This document shows positions 1-4,992 of a stretch of 6,075 nucleotides of DNA, one piece after another. The DNA is from Nanobdellota archaeon (lineage in GTDB: Archaea; Nanobdellota; Nanobdellia; Pacearchaeales; GW2011-AR1), in NCBI GenBank assembly GCA_030640395.1, contig DAOWJK010000029.1, positions 1 to 6,075 of the forward strand, given 5' to 3'. Position 1 is the stretch's first letter, and each line of letters begins with the position of its first letter. Position numbers and translations under genes: made by a program. The notes under the pieces were generated by a model, which saw nothing but the letters and a program-made list of their open reading frames with translations, was not told the DNA's origin and searched no databases.

Positions 1-426
1 AGCGACATGCCTCTGACAACAGGCAAGTTCAAAAAATTAGTTGAAGAAGGTTTTTACAACGGAATTTTATTTCACAGAGTAATAAACGATTTTATGATTC
101 AGGGCGGAGACCCTTTAACAAAAGACCCAGGCAAACAATCTCTTTGGGGAACAGGAGGTTCAGAAAACATCCAGGATGAATTCACCCACGCTGGCGGAAA
201 CAAAAATGACAAAGGAACAATTTCAATGGCAAATTCAGGACCAAACACAGGCTCAAGTCAGTTTTTCATAAATTTAAACAATAATAATTTCCTCGACACA
301 AAACACCCTGCTTTTGGGAAAGTTATTGACGGAGAAGAAGTTGTGGAAAAAATTGCAAAAGTTCAGACAGATGCAAATGACCGCCCTTTGAAAGAAGTAA
401 AAATAATTAAGGCAAGTGTAATATAA
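1..426 (+). CDS. cyclophilin-type peptidyl-prolyl cis-trans isomerase (5' truncated by window edge)
   Basis: Catalyses cis-trans isomerisation of X-Pro bonds, assisting protein folding; no signal peptide can be judged because the start is missing. The frame is open from base 1, and the first ATG (base 7) lies inside the conserved segment before GKFKKLVEEGFYNG, so it is not the true start; about 15-20 residues should lie upstream, judging from the usual length near 155-160. Counting from base 1, the active-site signatures are all visible: FHRVI with the catalytic arginine at residue 26, then FMIQGGDP; later GTISMA, SSQFFIN and FLDTKHPAFGKV. The position that is tryptophan in human cyclophilin A (before LD.KH) is phenylalanine here, as in many bacterial enzymes with low cyclosporin affinity. 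The gene ends with TAA and is followed by the promoter of the next gene. The family identification is secure; cellular role beyond folding is not. Confidence 0.95.
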   Translation, partial: SDMPLTTGKFKKLVEEGFYNGILFHRVINDFMIQGGDPLTKDPGKQSLWGTGGSENIQDEFTHAGGNKNDKGTISMANSGPNTGSSQFFINLNNNNFLDTKHPAFGKVIDGEEVVEKIAKVQTDANDRPLKEVKIIKASVI

Positions 427-452
427 TAAATATTAAACTACTCTTCCAAAAC

Positions 453-460
453 ATTTAAAT
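453..460 (+). promoter_or_regulatory. TATA box of the secreted coiled-coil gene, overlapping a T-tract
   Basis: ATTTAAAT is centred about 26 nt upstream of the ATG at 483, so transcription should start at or next to the start codon (leaderless mRNA). A run of seven T at 472-478 lies between the box and the ATG; it could also serve as the U-rich 3' end for the upstream isomerase transcript, which otherwise has no T-run of its own. The dual use is inference. Confidence 0.6.
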
Positions 461-482
461 TCTCTTATATCTTTTTTTATTC

Positions 483-1958
483 ATGAAAAGAGGCATGATT
501 ATAATATTTCTTGTAGGAATCTTATTAATTTCCCCGTTAGTTCAGGCTCAAACATATTCCGGATTAAATCGATTTACCGACGACGTAAAATTATTTTTTT
601 CTTCTGACAAGGTTAAACTTGCTTTAGAAATTAGGGAAAGAGAAGTAGATTCAGCAATAGAAAATTTTCAAAATCAAGGGGAAGACAAAGCTATTAAAAA
701 TTTAGAAAGAGCAAAAAAGAAACTTCAGGTTGTGCAAGAAAAAGTTTCCTTAGACACTTCAGAAAAAATTAAAACAAGTGTTGATGAAATTATAGATAAA
801 ATAAGTGAAGAAGAGAATCTTCCAGATAAATTTGAAGAATATCTTTTAGAAGAAGAAAAAACAAAACTTACAGCAGAACTTACTGAAAAAACTTTTGAGT
901 ATTGCAGGGAACTTGCAAAAGAAGATTTTGCTTTAATGTTGCAGGAAGAACAATGCAACCCGGATACTGCTATTCCTGGACTTGAAAAAGAATTAGAAAA
1001 ATTAAAAGATCTTCAATTGAGAATGTTTGTTCAATTAATGTTGGAGATTAGAAGTTGTATAGATGACCCTGGGACTTGTAATTGTGAGGCTAATGTTGAT
1101 ATTGAGCAAAAAGCAAAATGTGAAAAGATGGTTGCCCTTGCTATTAAATGTGAATATAAAGAAGATGAAATATCTTGTGATGAATTAGACGCTATGAGGC
1201 CTGACCCAGGAGATGGTTTTGCAAGAAGTTTTGTTCCTGATTTTTTAATGAATTTATTTGCAGAAAAACACGAGATGATAGAATATGGTTTAGAACATTC
1301 AGATGGGGTTCCTGAAGAGTGTTGGGATGAGAATGATAAACCAGAATGTGAAAAATATGCACATTTAAAAGAAACAGGTCTTGATTGGGATGAATATGGA
1401 AATTATATAGGAACAGAAAGAGGTAAGATAAGAGCTACTAAAGGAATTAAAGAACCAATGCCAACAATGCAAGAATCTATTCCTCAATGTTATGATGAAG
1501 ATGGAAATTTTTTAAAAGAAAAATGTGGAAAAATTATTATTGTCTGGAATGAAGAAGGATTAATAAATTATCTTATTGAAACAGAAATTGAGAATATTAT
1601 TGAGGAGTTTGAAAACAAATCTGAACAGAATACAATTGAGATTAACAAAAGTGGAGAAAATTTAGAACAGACTAAAGTTTGGGAAGTAAAAGAAGAGATT
1701 AGAGAAATTAATAATGAGATTAGAACTTATGCTGCCGGAACAGGTCCCGGAGGAGATGCAGGGGTTGTTATAGACGCGGATGAACCAGGAGTTGTAACAG
1801 ATGATGGCGGAAATAATGTTATTGAAAGTGGAATTGATGTGGTTAAGGAAGTGTCAAAAACTAAAGATAATGAGGATGTGTCTCCACCTGATGACGATTT
1901 TGTAGATGTAGTGGATGAAGATGAAAATCCTAGTGAACATGGAACAGTTGGTGACTAA
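483..1958 (+). CDS. secreted, cysteine-containing coiled-coil protein, DUF5667-like N-terminal region
   Basis: A 491-residue exported protein of unknown function. Residues 1-22 form a clear signal peptide: K2/R3, a hydrophobic core IIIFLVGILLI, and cleavage predicted after VQA (A22). Residues 27-110 (from FTDDVKLFFSSDKVKLAL through DEIIDKISEE) resemble the helical DUF5667 region seen in exported archaeal and bacterial proteins; this match is from memory. Helical, charge-rich sequence continues to about 190. Twelve cysteines occur (141, 158, 192, 199, 201, 213, 223, 232, 280, 289, 336, 348), an even number that would suit disulfides outside the cell. NKS sequons at 378 and 388 could be glycosylated. 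Residues 418-491 are glycine-, valine- and aspartate-rich and very acidic, probably disordered. There is no C-terminal anchor, but a membrane protein gene starts one base after the stop. The start at 483 is set by the TATA box and the signal peptide. Confidence 0.85.
   Translation: MKRGMIIIFLVGILLISPLVQAQTYSGLNRFTDDVKLFFSSDKVKLALEIREREVDSAIENFQNQGEDKAIKNLERAKKKLQVVQEKVSLDTSEKIKTSVDEIIDKISEEENLPDKFEEYLLEEEKTKLTAELTEKTFEYCRELAKEDFALMLQEEQCNPDTAIPGLEKELEKLKDLQLRMFVQLMLEIRSCIDDPGTCNCEANVDIEQKAKCEKMVALAIKCEYKEDEISCDELDAMRPDPGDGFARSFVPDFLMNLFAEKHEMIEYGLEHSDGVPEECWDENDKPECEKYAHLKETGLDWDEYGNYIGTERGKIRATKGIKEPMPTMQESIPQCYDEDGNFLKEKCGKIIIVWNEEGLINYLIETEIENIIEEFENKSEQNTIEINKSGENLEQTKVWEVKEEIREINNEIRTYAAGTGPGGDAGVVIDADEPGVVTDDGGNNVIESGIDVVKEVSKTKDNEDVSPPDDDFVDVVDEDENPSEHGTVGD
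1950..1954 (+). promoter_or_regulatory. Shine-Dalgarno sequence GGTGA deciding the start of the small membrane protein
   Basis: GGTGA matches the archaeal anti-Shine-Dalgarno core and ends 5 nt before the ATG at 1960. It lies inside the last codons of the upstream gene. The earlier in-frame ATGs at 1915 and 1939 lack such a site, so 1960 is preferred. Confidence 0.65.
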
Positions 1959-1959
1959 A

Positions 1960-2106
1960 ATGAAAAACCCAAAAGTTGTAATTTTTTCTTTAATTGCCCT
2001 GGGATTTCTCGCTCTGACTTTTTTAGTTGACTGGTTCTTTATTATAGGAGCAGTAATTTTATTATACCTGAATCAAAAAGAACTTATGAAAAAAAATAAA
2101 AATTAA
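1960..2106 (+). CDS. 48-residue two-helix membrane protein, coupled to the secreted protein gene
   Basis: A very small membrane protein of unknown function. Two hydrophobic segments are visible, residues 6-22 (VVIFSLIALGFLALTFL) and 25-37 (WFFIIGAVILLYL), separated by a tight V-D turn. A basic tail (KELMKKNKN) follows, and the N-terminus is also basic, which suggests a hairpin with both ends in the cytoplasm. The frame is open back to 1915, but the start at 1960 is favoured because a GGTGA ribosome site lies 5 nt upstream and the stop of the preceding gene ends one base before it (TAA-A-ATG), typical of translational coupling. No family is recognised. Co-transcription with an exported protein lacking its own anchor hints at a membrane partner or export helper, which is inference only. 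Confidence 0.7.
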   Translation: MKNPKVVIFSLIALGFLALTFLVDWFFIIGAVILLYLNQKELMKKNKN

Positions 2107-2222
2107 ATCTGTTTTCAAAAAACTTCTTACCAGAACATCAAGTTGTGTTGGATTTAGAAAATTAAGCTCAACTAAATTGGTGAATATGAATTGTGAAAAA
2201 CAAATTGCTCTTGCGTAAGGCG

Positions 2223-2235
2223 AAAAAAATAAATT
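2223..2235 (-). terminator. U-rich terminator of the EF-hand gene
   Basis: Read on the minus strand, the sequence just after the stop codon at 2238-2240 is TTTATTTTTTT, a U-rich tract of the kind that ends archaeal transcripts without a needed hairpin. Confidence 0.5.
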
Positions 2236-2237
2236 TA

Positions 2238-2519
2238 TTAATAATTTGATAAATATTGTTTCATTTGTTCTAAATTTAACTCTTTTAGGGGATGAGAACT
2301 ATTTTCATCATAGTGAAGATTCAATTTTTTATAAACTCGTGCCCATTCCTCATGTTCTGTCATATTATTTTTATTAGTATCTGCAACGAGACTTACTTGA
2401 TTATATAAAGATTTATGGTTTTCGTTTGACTTATCTATTGCGTATCCTATAACTGGACATGCGGCTACTAATCCCAACAGTGAATATAGCGCCCATTCAT
2501 CAGATCTTAGTCTTTTCAT
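2238..2519 (-). CDS. small membrane-anchored EF-hand protein
   Basis: A 93-residue protein, probably calcium-binding and tethered to the membrane. Residues 1-8 are charged and residues 9-28 (WALYSLLGLVAACPVIGYAI) form one hydrophobic helix, a signal anchor or uncleaved signal. After a spacer, residues 47-58 fit the 12-position EF-hand loop: D47 (1), N49 (3), N51 (5), N52 in the place of the usual glycine (6), M53 (7), E55 (9) and E58 (12). The flanking SLVA and EWARVYKKL supply the entering and exiting helices. A second helix near the C-terminus (LNLEQMKQYL) ends the protein. I recall similar short anchor-plus-EF-hand proteins in DPANN archaea, but no function. Positive-inside logic would place the EF-hand outside the cell, where calcium is high. 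The start is supported by a TATA box about 25 nt upstream. A single loop with N at position 6 may bind calcium weakly. Confidence 0.8.
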   Translation of the reverse strand: MKRLRSDEWALYSLLGLVAACPVIGYAIDKSNENHKSLYNQVSLVADTNKNNMTEHEEWARVYKKLNLHYDENSSHPLKELNLEQMKQYLSNY

Positions 2520-2540
2520 AACTTTTTTTAATATTCAAAC

Positions 2541-2548
2541 TATATAAA
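2541..2548 (-). promoter_or_regulatory. TATA box of the EF-hand gene
   Basis: On the minus strand TTTATATA is centred about 25 nt before the ATG ending at 2519, predicting a leaderless mRNA. Confidence 0.6.
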
Positions 2549-2618
2549 CCTTTCCATTCTGTTACCATTTTATAATAACTTCAATTTTCTAAATCCTCTT
2601 TTCAGAACTCTAAATATT

Positions 2619-2637
2619 TGTAAGAAAAATTCTTACA
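2619..2637. repeat. perfect 8-bp inverted repeat with 3-nt loop
   Basis: TGTAAGAA-AAA-TTCTTACA can form a small hairpin in RNA from either strand. It lies just beyond the U-rich end of the RRM transcript and upstream of the EF-hand promoter. It could be part of the terminator region, an RNA 3'-end stabiliser, or a protein-binding site. Confidence 0.45.
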
Positions 2638-2640
2638 CTT

Positions 2641-2683
2641 ATAAAAAAATAAAATAAGTAAAAAATAAAAAAATAAACTATCT
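2641..2683 (-). terminator. long U-rich terminator of the RRM gene
   Basis: Beginning 9 nt after the stop of the RRM gene, the minus strand carries repeated T-tracts (including runs of 6-8 T) over about 40 nt with almost no G or C. This is the strongest U-rich termination region in the window and matches known archaeal 3' ends. A hairpin follows at 2619-2637. Confidence 0.65.
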
Positions 2684-2691
2684 ATCTTAAC

Positions 2692-2991
2692 CTAAAATCT
2701 TCTTTCACGATTAAAATTACTTCTTGGTCTTTGCGGCTTCTTGTCTGGGTCAAATGGCTGTGCTTCATTAACTTTCAGATTTCTTCCTTCAATTTCTTTG
2801 TCATTCATTTCAGAAATTGCTTTCTTCGCACTTTCATCGTCCTTAAAAGTCACAAATCCAAATCCTTTTGACCTGCCTGAATGTTTGTCCGAAATAACAG
2901 TTGCTTCTTCAATCTCACCATAAGATGAGAAAAGCTCAGTCAACTTCGCATGGTCAACACTCCAGGGCAAATTCCCTACATACACTTTCAT
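2692..2991 (-). CDS. single-RRM RNA-binding protein
   Basis: A 99-residue cytoplasmic protein made of one RNA recognition motif plus a short basic tail. The RNP2 motif is VYVGNL (residues 3-8) and the RNP1 motif is KGFGFVTF (42-49); the stacking aromatics Y4, F44 and F46 are all present, so single-stranded RNA binding is expected. The beta-alpha-beta-beta-alpha-beta order is complete and ends at LKVNEA (72-77). The tail from 81 to 99 is rich in K, R, N and P and may add unspecific RNA affinity. The layout equals that of glycine-rich or cold-inducible RRM proteins of cyanobacteria and some archaea, but without a glycine-rich tail. The start is fixed by GGAGG 8 nt upstream. Unlike most genes here, it has a leader of about 50 nt with two possible stem-loops. 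RRMs are uncommon in archaea, so acquisition by transfer is possible. Confidence 0.93.
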   Translation of the reverse strand: MKVYVGNLPWSVDHAKLTELFSSYGEIEEATVISDKHSGRSKGFGFVTFKDDESAKKAISEMNDKEIEGRNLKVNEAQPFDPDKKPQRPRSNFNRERRF

Positions 2992-2999
2992 ATTCTTTT

Positions 3000-3004
3000 C
3001 CTCC
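3000..3004 (-). promoter_or_regulatory. Shine-Dalgarno sequence GGAGG of the RRM gene
   Basis: AAGGAGGAA on the minus strand, with GGAGG ending 8 nt before the ATG. It is the strongest ribosome site in the window, consistent with a leadered, highly translated mRNA. Confidence 0.8.
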
Positions 3005-3011
3005 TTGCATC

Positions 3012-3064
3012 TATTTTCTTAGAAATAGTTTCTCTATCCTAAGTCTAAAATAACTAATTAGGAT
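3012..3064 (-). promoter_or_regulatory. structured 5' leader of the RRM gene
   Basis: Two inverted repeats are visible: a 6-bp stem CTATTT/AAATAG at 3012-3029 with a 6-nt loop, ending a few bases upstream of the ribosome site, and a 7-bp pair ATCCTAA/TTAGGAT (3036-3042 with 3058-3064) with a longer loop. The upstream arm of the second pair may lie at or before the transcription start, so it could instead act as DNA. Regulatory function is inference. Confidence 0.35.
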
Positions 3065-3066
3065 TG

Positions 3067-3074
3067 CTTTTAAA
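3067..3074 (-). promoter_or_regulatory. TATA box (with BRE-like CGAAAC) of the RRM gene
   Basis: On the minus strand CGAAACA is followed directly by TTTAAAAG, a good archaeal BRE/TATA pair. Transcription would start near 3045, giving a leader of about 50 nt before the ATG at 2991. Confidence 0.55.
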
Positions 3075-3098
3075 TGTTTCGGGAGGTAAATAAATAAA

Positions 3099-3106
3099 TT
3101 TTTAAA
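3099..3106 (+). promoter_or_regulatory. TATA box of the 76-residue basic protein gene
   Basis: TTTTTAAA is centred about 25 nt before the ATG at 3128, so a leaderless mRNA is expected. It stands back to back with the RRM promoter, only about 24 bp separating the two boxes. Confidence 0.6.
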
Positions 3107-3127
3107 CTTCTTTCTCTTAATAAAAAC

Positions 3128-3358
3128 ATGAAGTGGATACAGAGGGCGATTCATAGACCTGGAAAATTGCATTTTGATTTAGAAATTCCAAAAGACAAGA
3201 AAATTCCAATGTCTTTACTTAATGCAATTGTAAAAGCAAAAGCAGGACAGACAATAAAAAACCCAACTTCTGTTGGAAAAAAGAAAATCAAAGTCACGCG
3301 AAAAATTGAACAGCGCGCAATTCTCGCGAGGAACTTGAAGAAGATTTCTAATAGGTAG
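3128..3358 (+). CDS. small basic protein of the 'WIQ-A-x-x-x-PG...KIP' type
   Basis: A 76-residue, strongly basic soluble protein. The N-terminal half carries WIQRAI (3-8), RPGKLHFDLEIP (10-21) and KKIP (24-27) followed by SLLNAIVKAKAG. The C-terminal end has EQRAILARNLKKI (61-73). This order (WIQ.A...PG.L...L..P....IP...L, then a helix RA.LA..LKK) recalls a short family I have seen in phage, virus and some cellular genomes, where members lack a described function; this is recollection, not a search result. Nucleic-acid binding is plausible from the charge. A lysine-rich insertion (about 41-58) lies between the two conserved parts. The start follows a TATA box at leaderless distance. The gene is divergent from the RRM gene and stops 34 nt before the nuclease gene on the same strand. 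Confidence 0.75.
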   Translation: MKWIQRAIHRPGKLHFDLEIPKDKKIPMSLLNAIVKAKAGQTIKNPTSVGKKKIKVTRKIEQRAILARNLKKISNR

Positions 3359-3362
3359 AAAG

Positions 3363-3371
3363 TTCTAAATA
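3363..3371 (+). promoter_or_regulatory. weak TATA-like element upstream of the nuclease gene
   Basis: TTCTAAATA sits about 26 nt before the ATG at 3393, the expected leaderless spacing, but it deviates from the good TATA boxes nearby. Read-through from the upstream gene is an alternative, since no U-run separates them. Confidence 0.35.
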
Positions 3372-3392
3372 GTTTGAGAATCTACCGATAAT

Positions 3393-4115
3393 ATGAAAAA
3401 CAGAACTTGGTTATTAATCATCGGAATTATAATTGTTCTTTCAATTATCAATTCATTTTTACCAAATAAACAAGAAACTCCTTTTACTGGTTCAATAATT
3501 AAAGAAAGGCAAGCAGAAGTCGGGGAAGAATTAGAAGCGGTAGAAGATTTGTTCTTAGTAACTTATGTTGTTGATGGGGACACAATTGAAATTGAAACAG
3601 GAGAAAGAGTCAGATTAATTTGTATAGATACTCCTGAACGAGGTCAAGAAGGTTATAGTGAAGCAAAAGAATATTTAGAAAATTTAATTTTAGATAAAAA
3701 AATTAGACTTGTTAAAGATATTTCTGAAACAGGAAAATATGGAAGACTCGTAAGATATGTTTATCTTGAAGATGGAACTTTTGTTAATGAATTAATTGTT
3801 AGAGAAGGTTATGCAGAGGCGTACTGGTATAAACCAGATATTACCTTATGTCCAACAATCCAACAAGCTGAAGATTATGCAAAGAAAAATAATTTAGGAA
3901 TATGGGAAGAAGATGAAGTGGAAGAAACTGAAAATTATCAAGAAGAGGAAATTCTCTTGGAGAACTATGATTGTAGTTCTAATGTTTATAATTGTGCAGA
4001 TTTCTTAACATATGCAGAAGCACAAAAGGTTTTTGAATATTGCGGAGGAATTGATAACGATATTCACAGACTTGACGGCGATGAAGATGGTTTAGCCTGC
4101 GAAAGTTTGCCTTAA
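3393..4115 (+). CDS. membrane-anchored staphylococcal-nuclease-like protein with C-terminal Excalibur domain
   Basis: A 240-residue extracytoplasmic nuclease, predicted to hydrolyse DNA and RNA with calcium. Residues 6-23 form a hydrophobic helix (WLLIIGIIIVLSIINSFL), a signal anchor or signal peptide. The SNase fold spans about 56-172 and keeps the whole active site: D61-G-D63-T64 (calcium ligand D63), R74 in VRLICID, D79-T-P-E82 (ligand and general base) and R118 in KYGRLVRYVY, matching D21, R35, D40/T41, E43 and R87 of the Staphylococcus enzyme. An acidic linker (173-190) leads to an Excalibur domain (about 192-240): C194, C201, YAEA, C217 and the calcium loop D228-G-D230-E-D232-G...C236-E237. 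A conserved role in nutrient scavenging or degrading foreign DNA at the surface is plausible. The domain pair is common in bacteria, so transfer is possible. Start chosen by TATA spacing and the anchor. Confidence 0.93.
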   Translation: MKNRTWLLIIGIIIVLSIINSFLPNKQETPFTGSIIKERQAEVGEELEAVEDLFLVTYVVDGDTIEIETGERVRLICIDTPERGQEGYSEAKEYLENLILDKKIRLVKDISETGKYGRLVRYVYLEDGTFVNELIVREGYAEAYWYKPDITLCPTIQQAEDYAKKNNLGIWEEDEVEETENYQEEEILLENYDCSSNVYNCADFLTYAEAQKVFEYCGGIDNDIHRLDGDEDGLACESLP

Positions 4116-4123
4116 TAGAAAAT

Positions 4124-4143
4124 AAACAAAACAAGCAGTAGAA
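4124..4143 (+). repeat. left copy of a 20-bp imperfect direct repeat (19/20)
   Basis: AAACAAAACAAGCAGTAGAA here recurs at 5760-5779 with a single C-to-T difference, same orientation. It lies between the nuclease stop and the RHH promoter. Together the copies bracket the RHH, NYN and 163-residue genes. Its A-richness weakens the case, but the AAGCAGTAGAA part is not low-complexity. Confidence 0.55.
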
Positions 4144-4144
4144 A

Positions 4145-4152
4145 ATTTAAAT
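4145..4152 (+). promoter_or_regulatory. TATA box of the RHH gene; favours the second ATG
   Basis: ATTTAAAT is centred 26-27 nt upstream of the ATG at 4176 but only about 21 nt from the ATG at 4170. The other leaderless genes here keep 25-27 nt, so 4176 is the better start. Confidence 0.6.
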
Positions 4153-4175
4153 ACATCTGACAATTATTTATGTGT

Positions 4176-4373
4176 ATGAAAAATAGTGAAATAAAAAAAA
4201 TTTTGAAAGAGAACAAAGAAGCTTTTGAAATTCTTGAAAACTACGACAAGACTCACGAGCTTCCATTTCAAAGAAAAAGAATTGACATAACTTTGTCAGT
4301 GGCAACTATAAATAAATTAAAAAAATTAAAAGAAAAAAATAGGGAAGCCGAGCGACTTCGTGGTAGGGAGTAA
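4176..4373 (+). CDS. ribbon-helix-helix protein with disrupted C-terminus (antitoxin-like)
   Basis: The open frame gives 65 residues. The first 30 are a charged helical region. KRIDITL (34-40) looks like the DNA-contacting beta strand of a ribbon-helix-helix (MetJ/Arc/CopG) fold and VATINKLKKLKEK (42-54) its first helix; the second helix is missing. After K54 the frame runs into REAERLRGRE and stops. Dropping one A from the seven-A run at 4333-4339 restores K-I-G-K-P, the usual turn, and an RHH second helix (ISQIIEEKMR) is still readable at 4412-4441 after about 61 unrelated bases. The original protein was thus probably about 68 residues. As it stands it likely cannot dimerise normally. It converges on an RNase-like NYN gene, the makeup of an antitoxin-toxin pair. 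An alternative start two codons upstream (4170) exists. A sequencing error could explain the extra A but not the insert. Confidence 0.6.
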   Translation: MKNSEIKKILKENKEAFEILENYDKTHELPFQRKRIDITLSVATINKLKKLKEKNREAERLRGRE

Positions 4374-4410
4374 TTTCAAAAAATAAATAACCCGTGCGGG
4401 GTCGGGAGTA
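4350..4410 (+). other. about 61-bp insert splitting the RHH gene, with internal partial duplication
   Basis: Compared with the intact junction seen at 5091-5105 (codons for G-K-P-I-S), this copy carries about 61 extra bases between the proline codon and the ISQII codons. The insert is GC-richer than its surroundings, contains GGGAGTAATTTCA (4366-4378), and is followed by GGGAGTAAATTTCA at 4404-4417, a near repeat 38 nt later. It also holds the hairpin and U-rich tract that could terminate the NYN gene on the other strand. Confidence 0.5.
4376..4402 (-). terminator. hairpin plus U-rich terminator of the NYN gene
   Basis: On the minus strand ACCC-CGCAC-GGGT (4-bp stem, 5-nt loop) is followed by TATTTATTTTTT, the shape of an intrinsic terminator. 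It lies 45-70 nt past the NYN stop and inside the segment inserted into the RHH gene. Confidence 0.45.
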
Positions 4411-4431
4411 AATTTCACAGATTATTGAGGA
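4411..4431 (+). repeat. left copy of an exact 21-bp direct repeat flanking the NYN gene
   Basis: Begins AATTTCACAG and ends TTGAGGA; identical to 5099-5119. Both copies encode the ISQIIEE part of an RHH domain, so the repeat descends from paralogous genes or a partial duplication. Confidence 0.8.
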
Positions 4432-4444
4432 AAAGATGAGATAA
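4411..4444 (+). pseudogene. detached 3' end of the RHH gene (ISQIIEEKMR, stop)
   Basis: Read from 4412, the sequence encodes ISQIIEEKMR and a TAA at 4442, the expected second helix of the RHH protein whose first part ends at 4349. It is out of frame with that part and separated by an insert. Bases 4411-4431 are identical to 5099-5119. Confidence 0.55.
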
Positions 4445-4446
4445 AT

Positions 4447-4977
4447 TTATTTCTTAATTTCTTCAATAAATTTTTCATTTATTGTTTTTGTTTCAGAAGC
4501 CACATTTTTCAAATGATAAGAAATCATTTTATTATTTCCAATTGCAACATAAATTATTTTCTTTTTAAATCTTTCAATTATTGCTTTCACTGCCCCTGAA
4601 AAATCCCCATCGTTTGAAACAAGAAATGCCTCGTCGTAAATATCTGCCTGTGCGTCTAAAACCAAATCAAGTGCCAAATTAACGTCTGTTGCTTTTTCAA
4701 CAAAATAAACCTTTCCATCGCGTTTTCTTTTTTCTAATCTTCCAAAAATAATTTCTAAATTATTTATTTTTCTTAATTTTTCAAAAAAACGTTGCTGTTC
4801 AATATACATATTTGGGTTATTTACCCCAACTGGAGCAATATAGTATTTTATTTTTATTAAATTATTTTCTCCAGCTAATTTCTGACAAAACTTTTCAATA
4901 TCAATTTTGCATTTGAATTTATTCTTTACAGAAAAATAAAAATTACTCCCGTCAATATAGATTACAATATTCTCCAT
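4447..4977 (-). CDS. NYN-domain (PIN-like) ribonuclease
   Basis: A metal-dependent RNase of the NYN branch of the PIN fold, 176 residues from the start chosen here. Numbered from the upstream ATG at 4995, the signatures are IVIYIDGSNFY (10-20) with the first acidic ligand D15 and N18, EKATDVNLALDLV (100-112) with D104, and FLVSNDGDFSGAVKAI (124-139) with D129 and D131, so the full acidic centre is present. The domain fills the protein; there is no extra DNA-binding or membrane part. M7 (base 4977) is preferred because family members begin a few residues before the first strand, as MENIVIYIDGSN does; the six extra residues (MFCFNN) from 4995 look unlike the family and their ATG lies in a palindrome. 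Neither ATG has a ribosome site. Converging on a broken RHH gene, it could be the toxin of a former toxin-antitoxin pair, or an RNA-processing enzyme; the sequence does not decide. Confidence 0.88.
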   Translation of the reverse strand: MENIVIYIDGSNFYFSVKNKFKCKIDIEKFCQKLAGENNLIKIKYYIAPVGVNNPNMYIEQQRFFEKLRKINNLEIIFGRLEKRKRDGKVYFVEKATDVNLALDLVLDAQADIYDEAFLVSNDGDFSGAVKAIIERFKKKIIYVAIGNNKMISYHLKNVASETKTINEKFIEEIKK

Positions 4978-4992
4978 ATTATTAAAACAAAA

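Noticed and set aside
725..958. Minus-strand open frame of 77 codons inside the secreted protein gene
   Set aside because: It is serine-rich antisense of a lysine/glutamate-rich coding sequence and has no promoter or ribosome site; a shadow.
1915..1959. Longer version of the small membrane protein starting at 1915 or 1939
   Set aside because: It would overlap the upstream gene by up to 44 nt without a ribosome site, whereas ATG 1960 has GGTGA at proper spacing.
2100..2165. Open stretch reading NLFSKNFLPEHQVVLDLEN
   Set aside because: No usable start codon and a stop just upstream in the same frame; no evidence of a gene.
2187..2219. Ten-codon frame MNCEKQIALA preceded by GGTGA
   Set aside because: Too short to support; the GGTGA-like word could be chance, and it lies in the spacer between two convergent genes.
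2741..2923. Plus-strand open frame of 60 codons opposite the RRM gene
   Set aside because: Fully antisense to a clear RRM gene, no TATA box or ribosome site, composition of a shadow frame.
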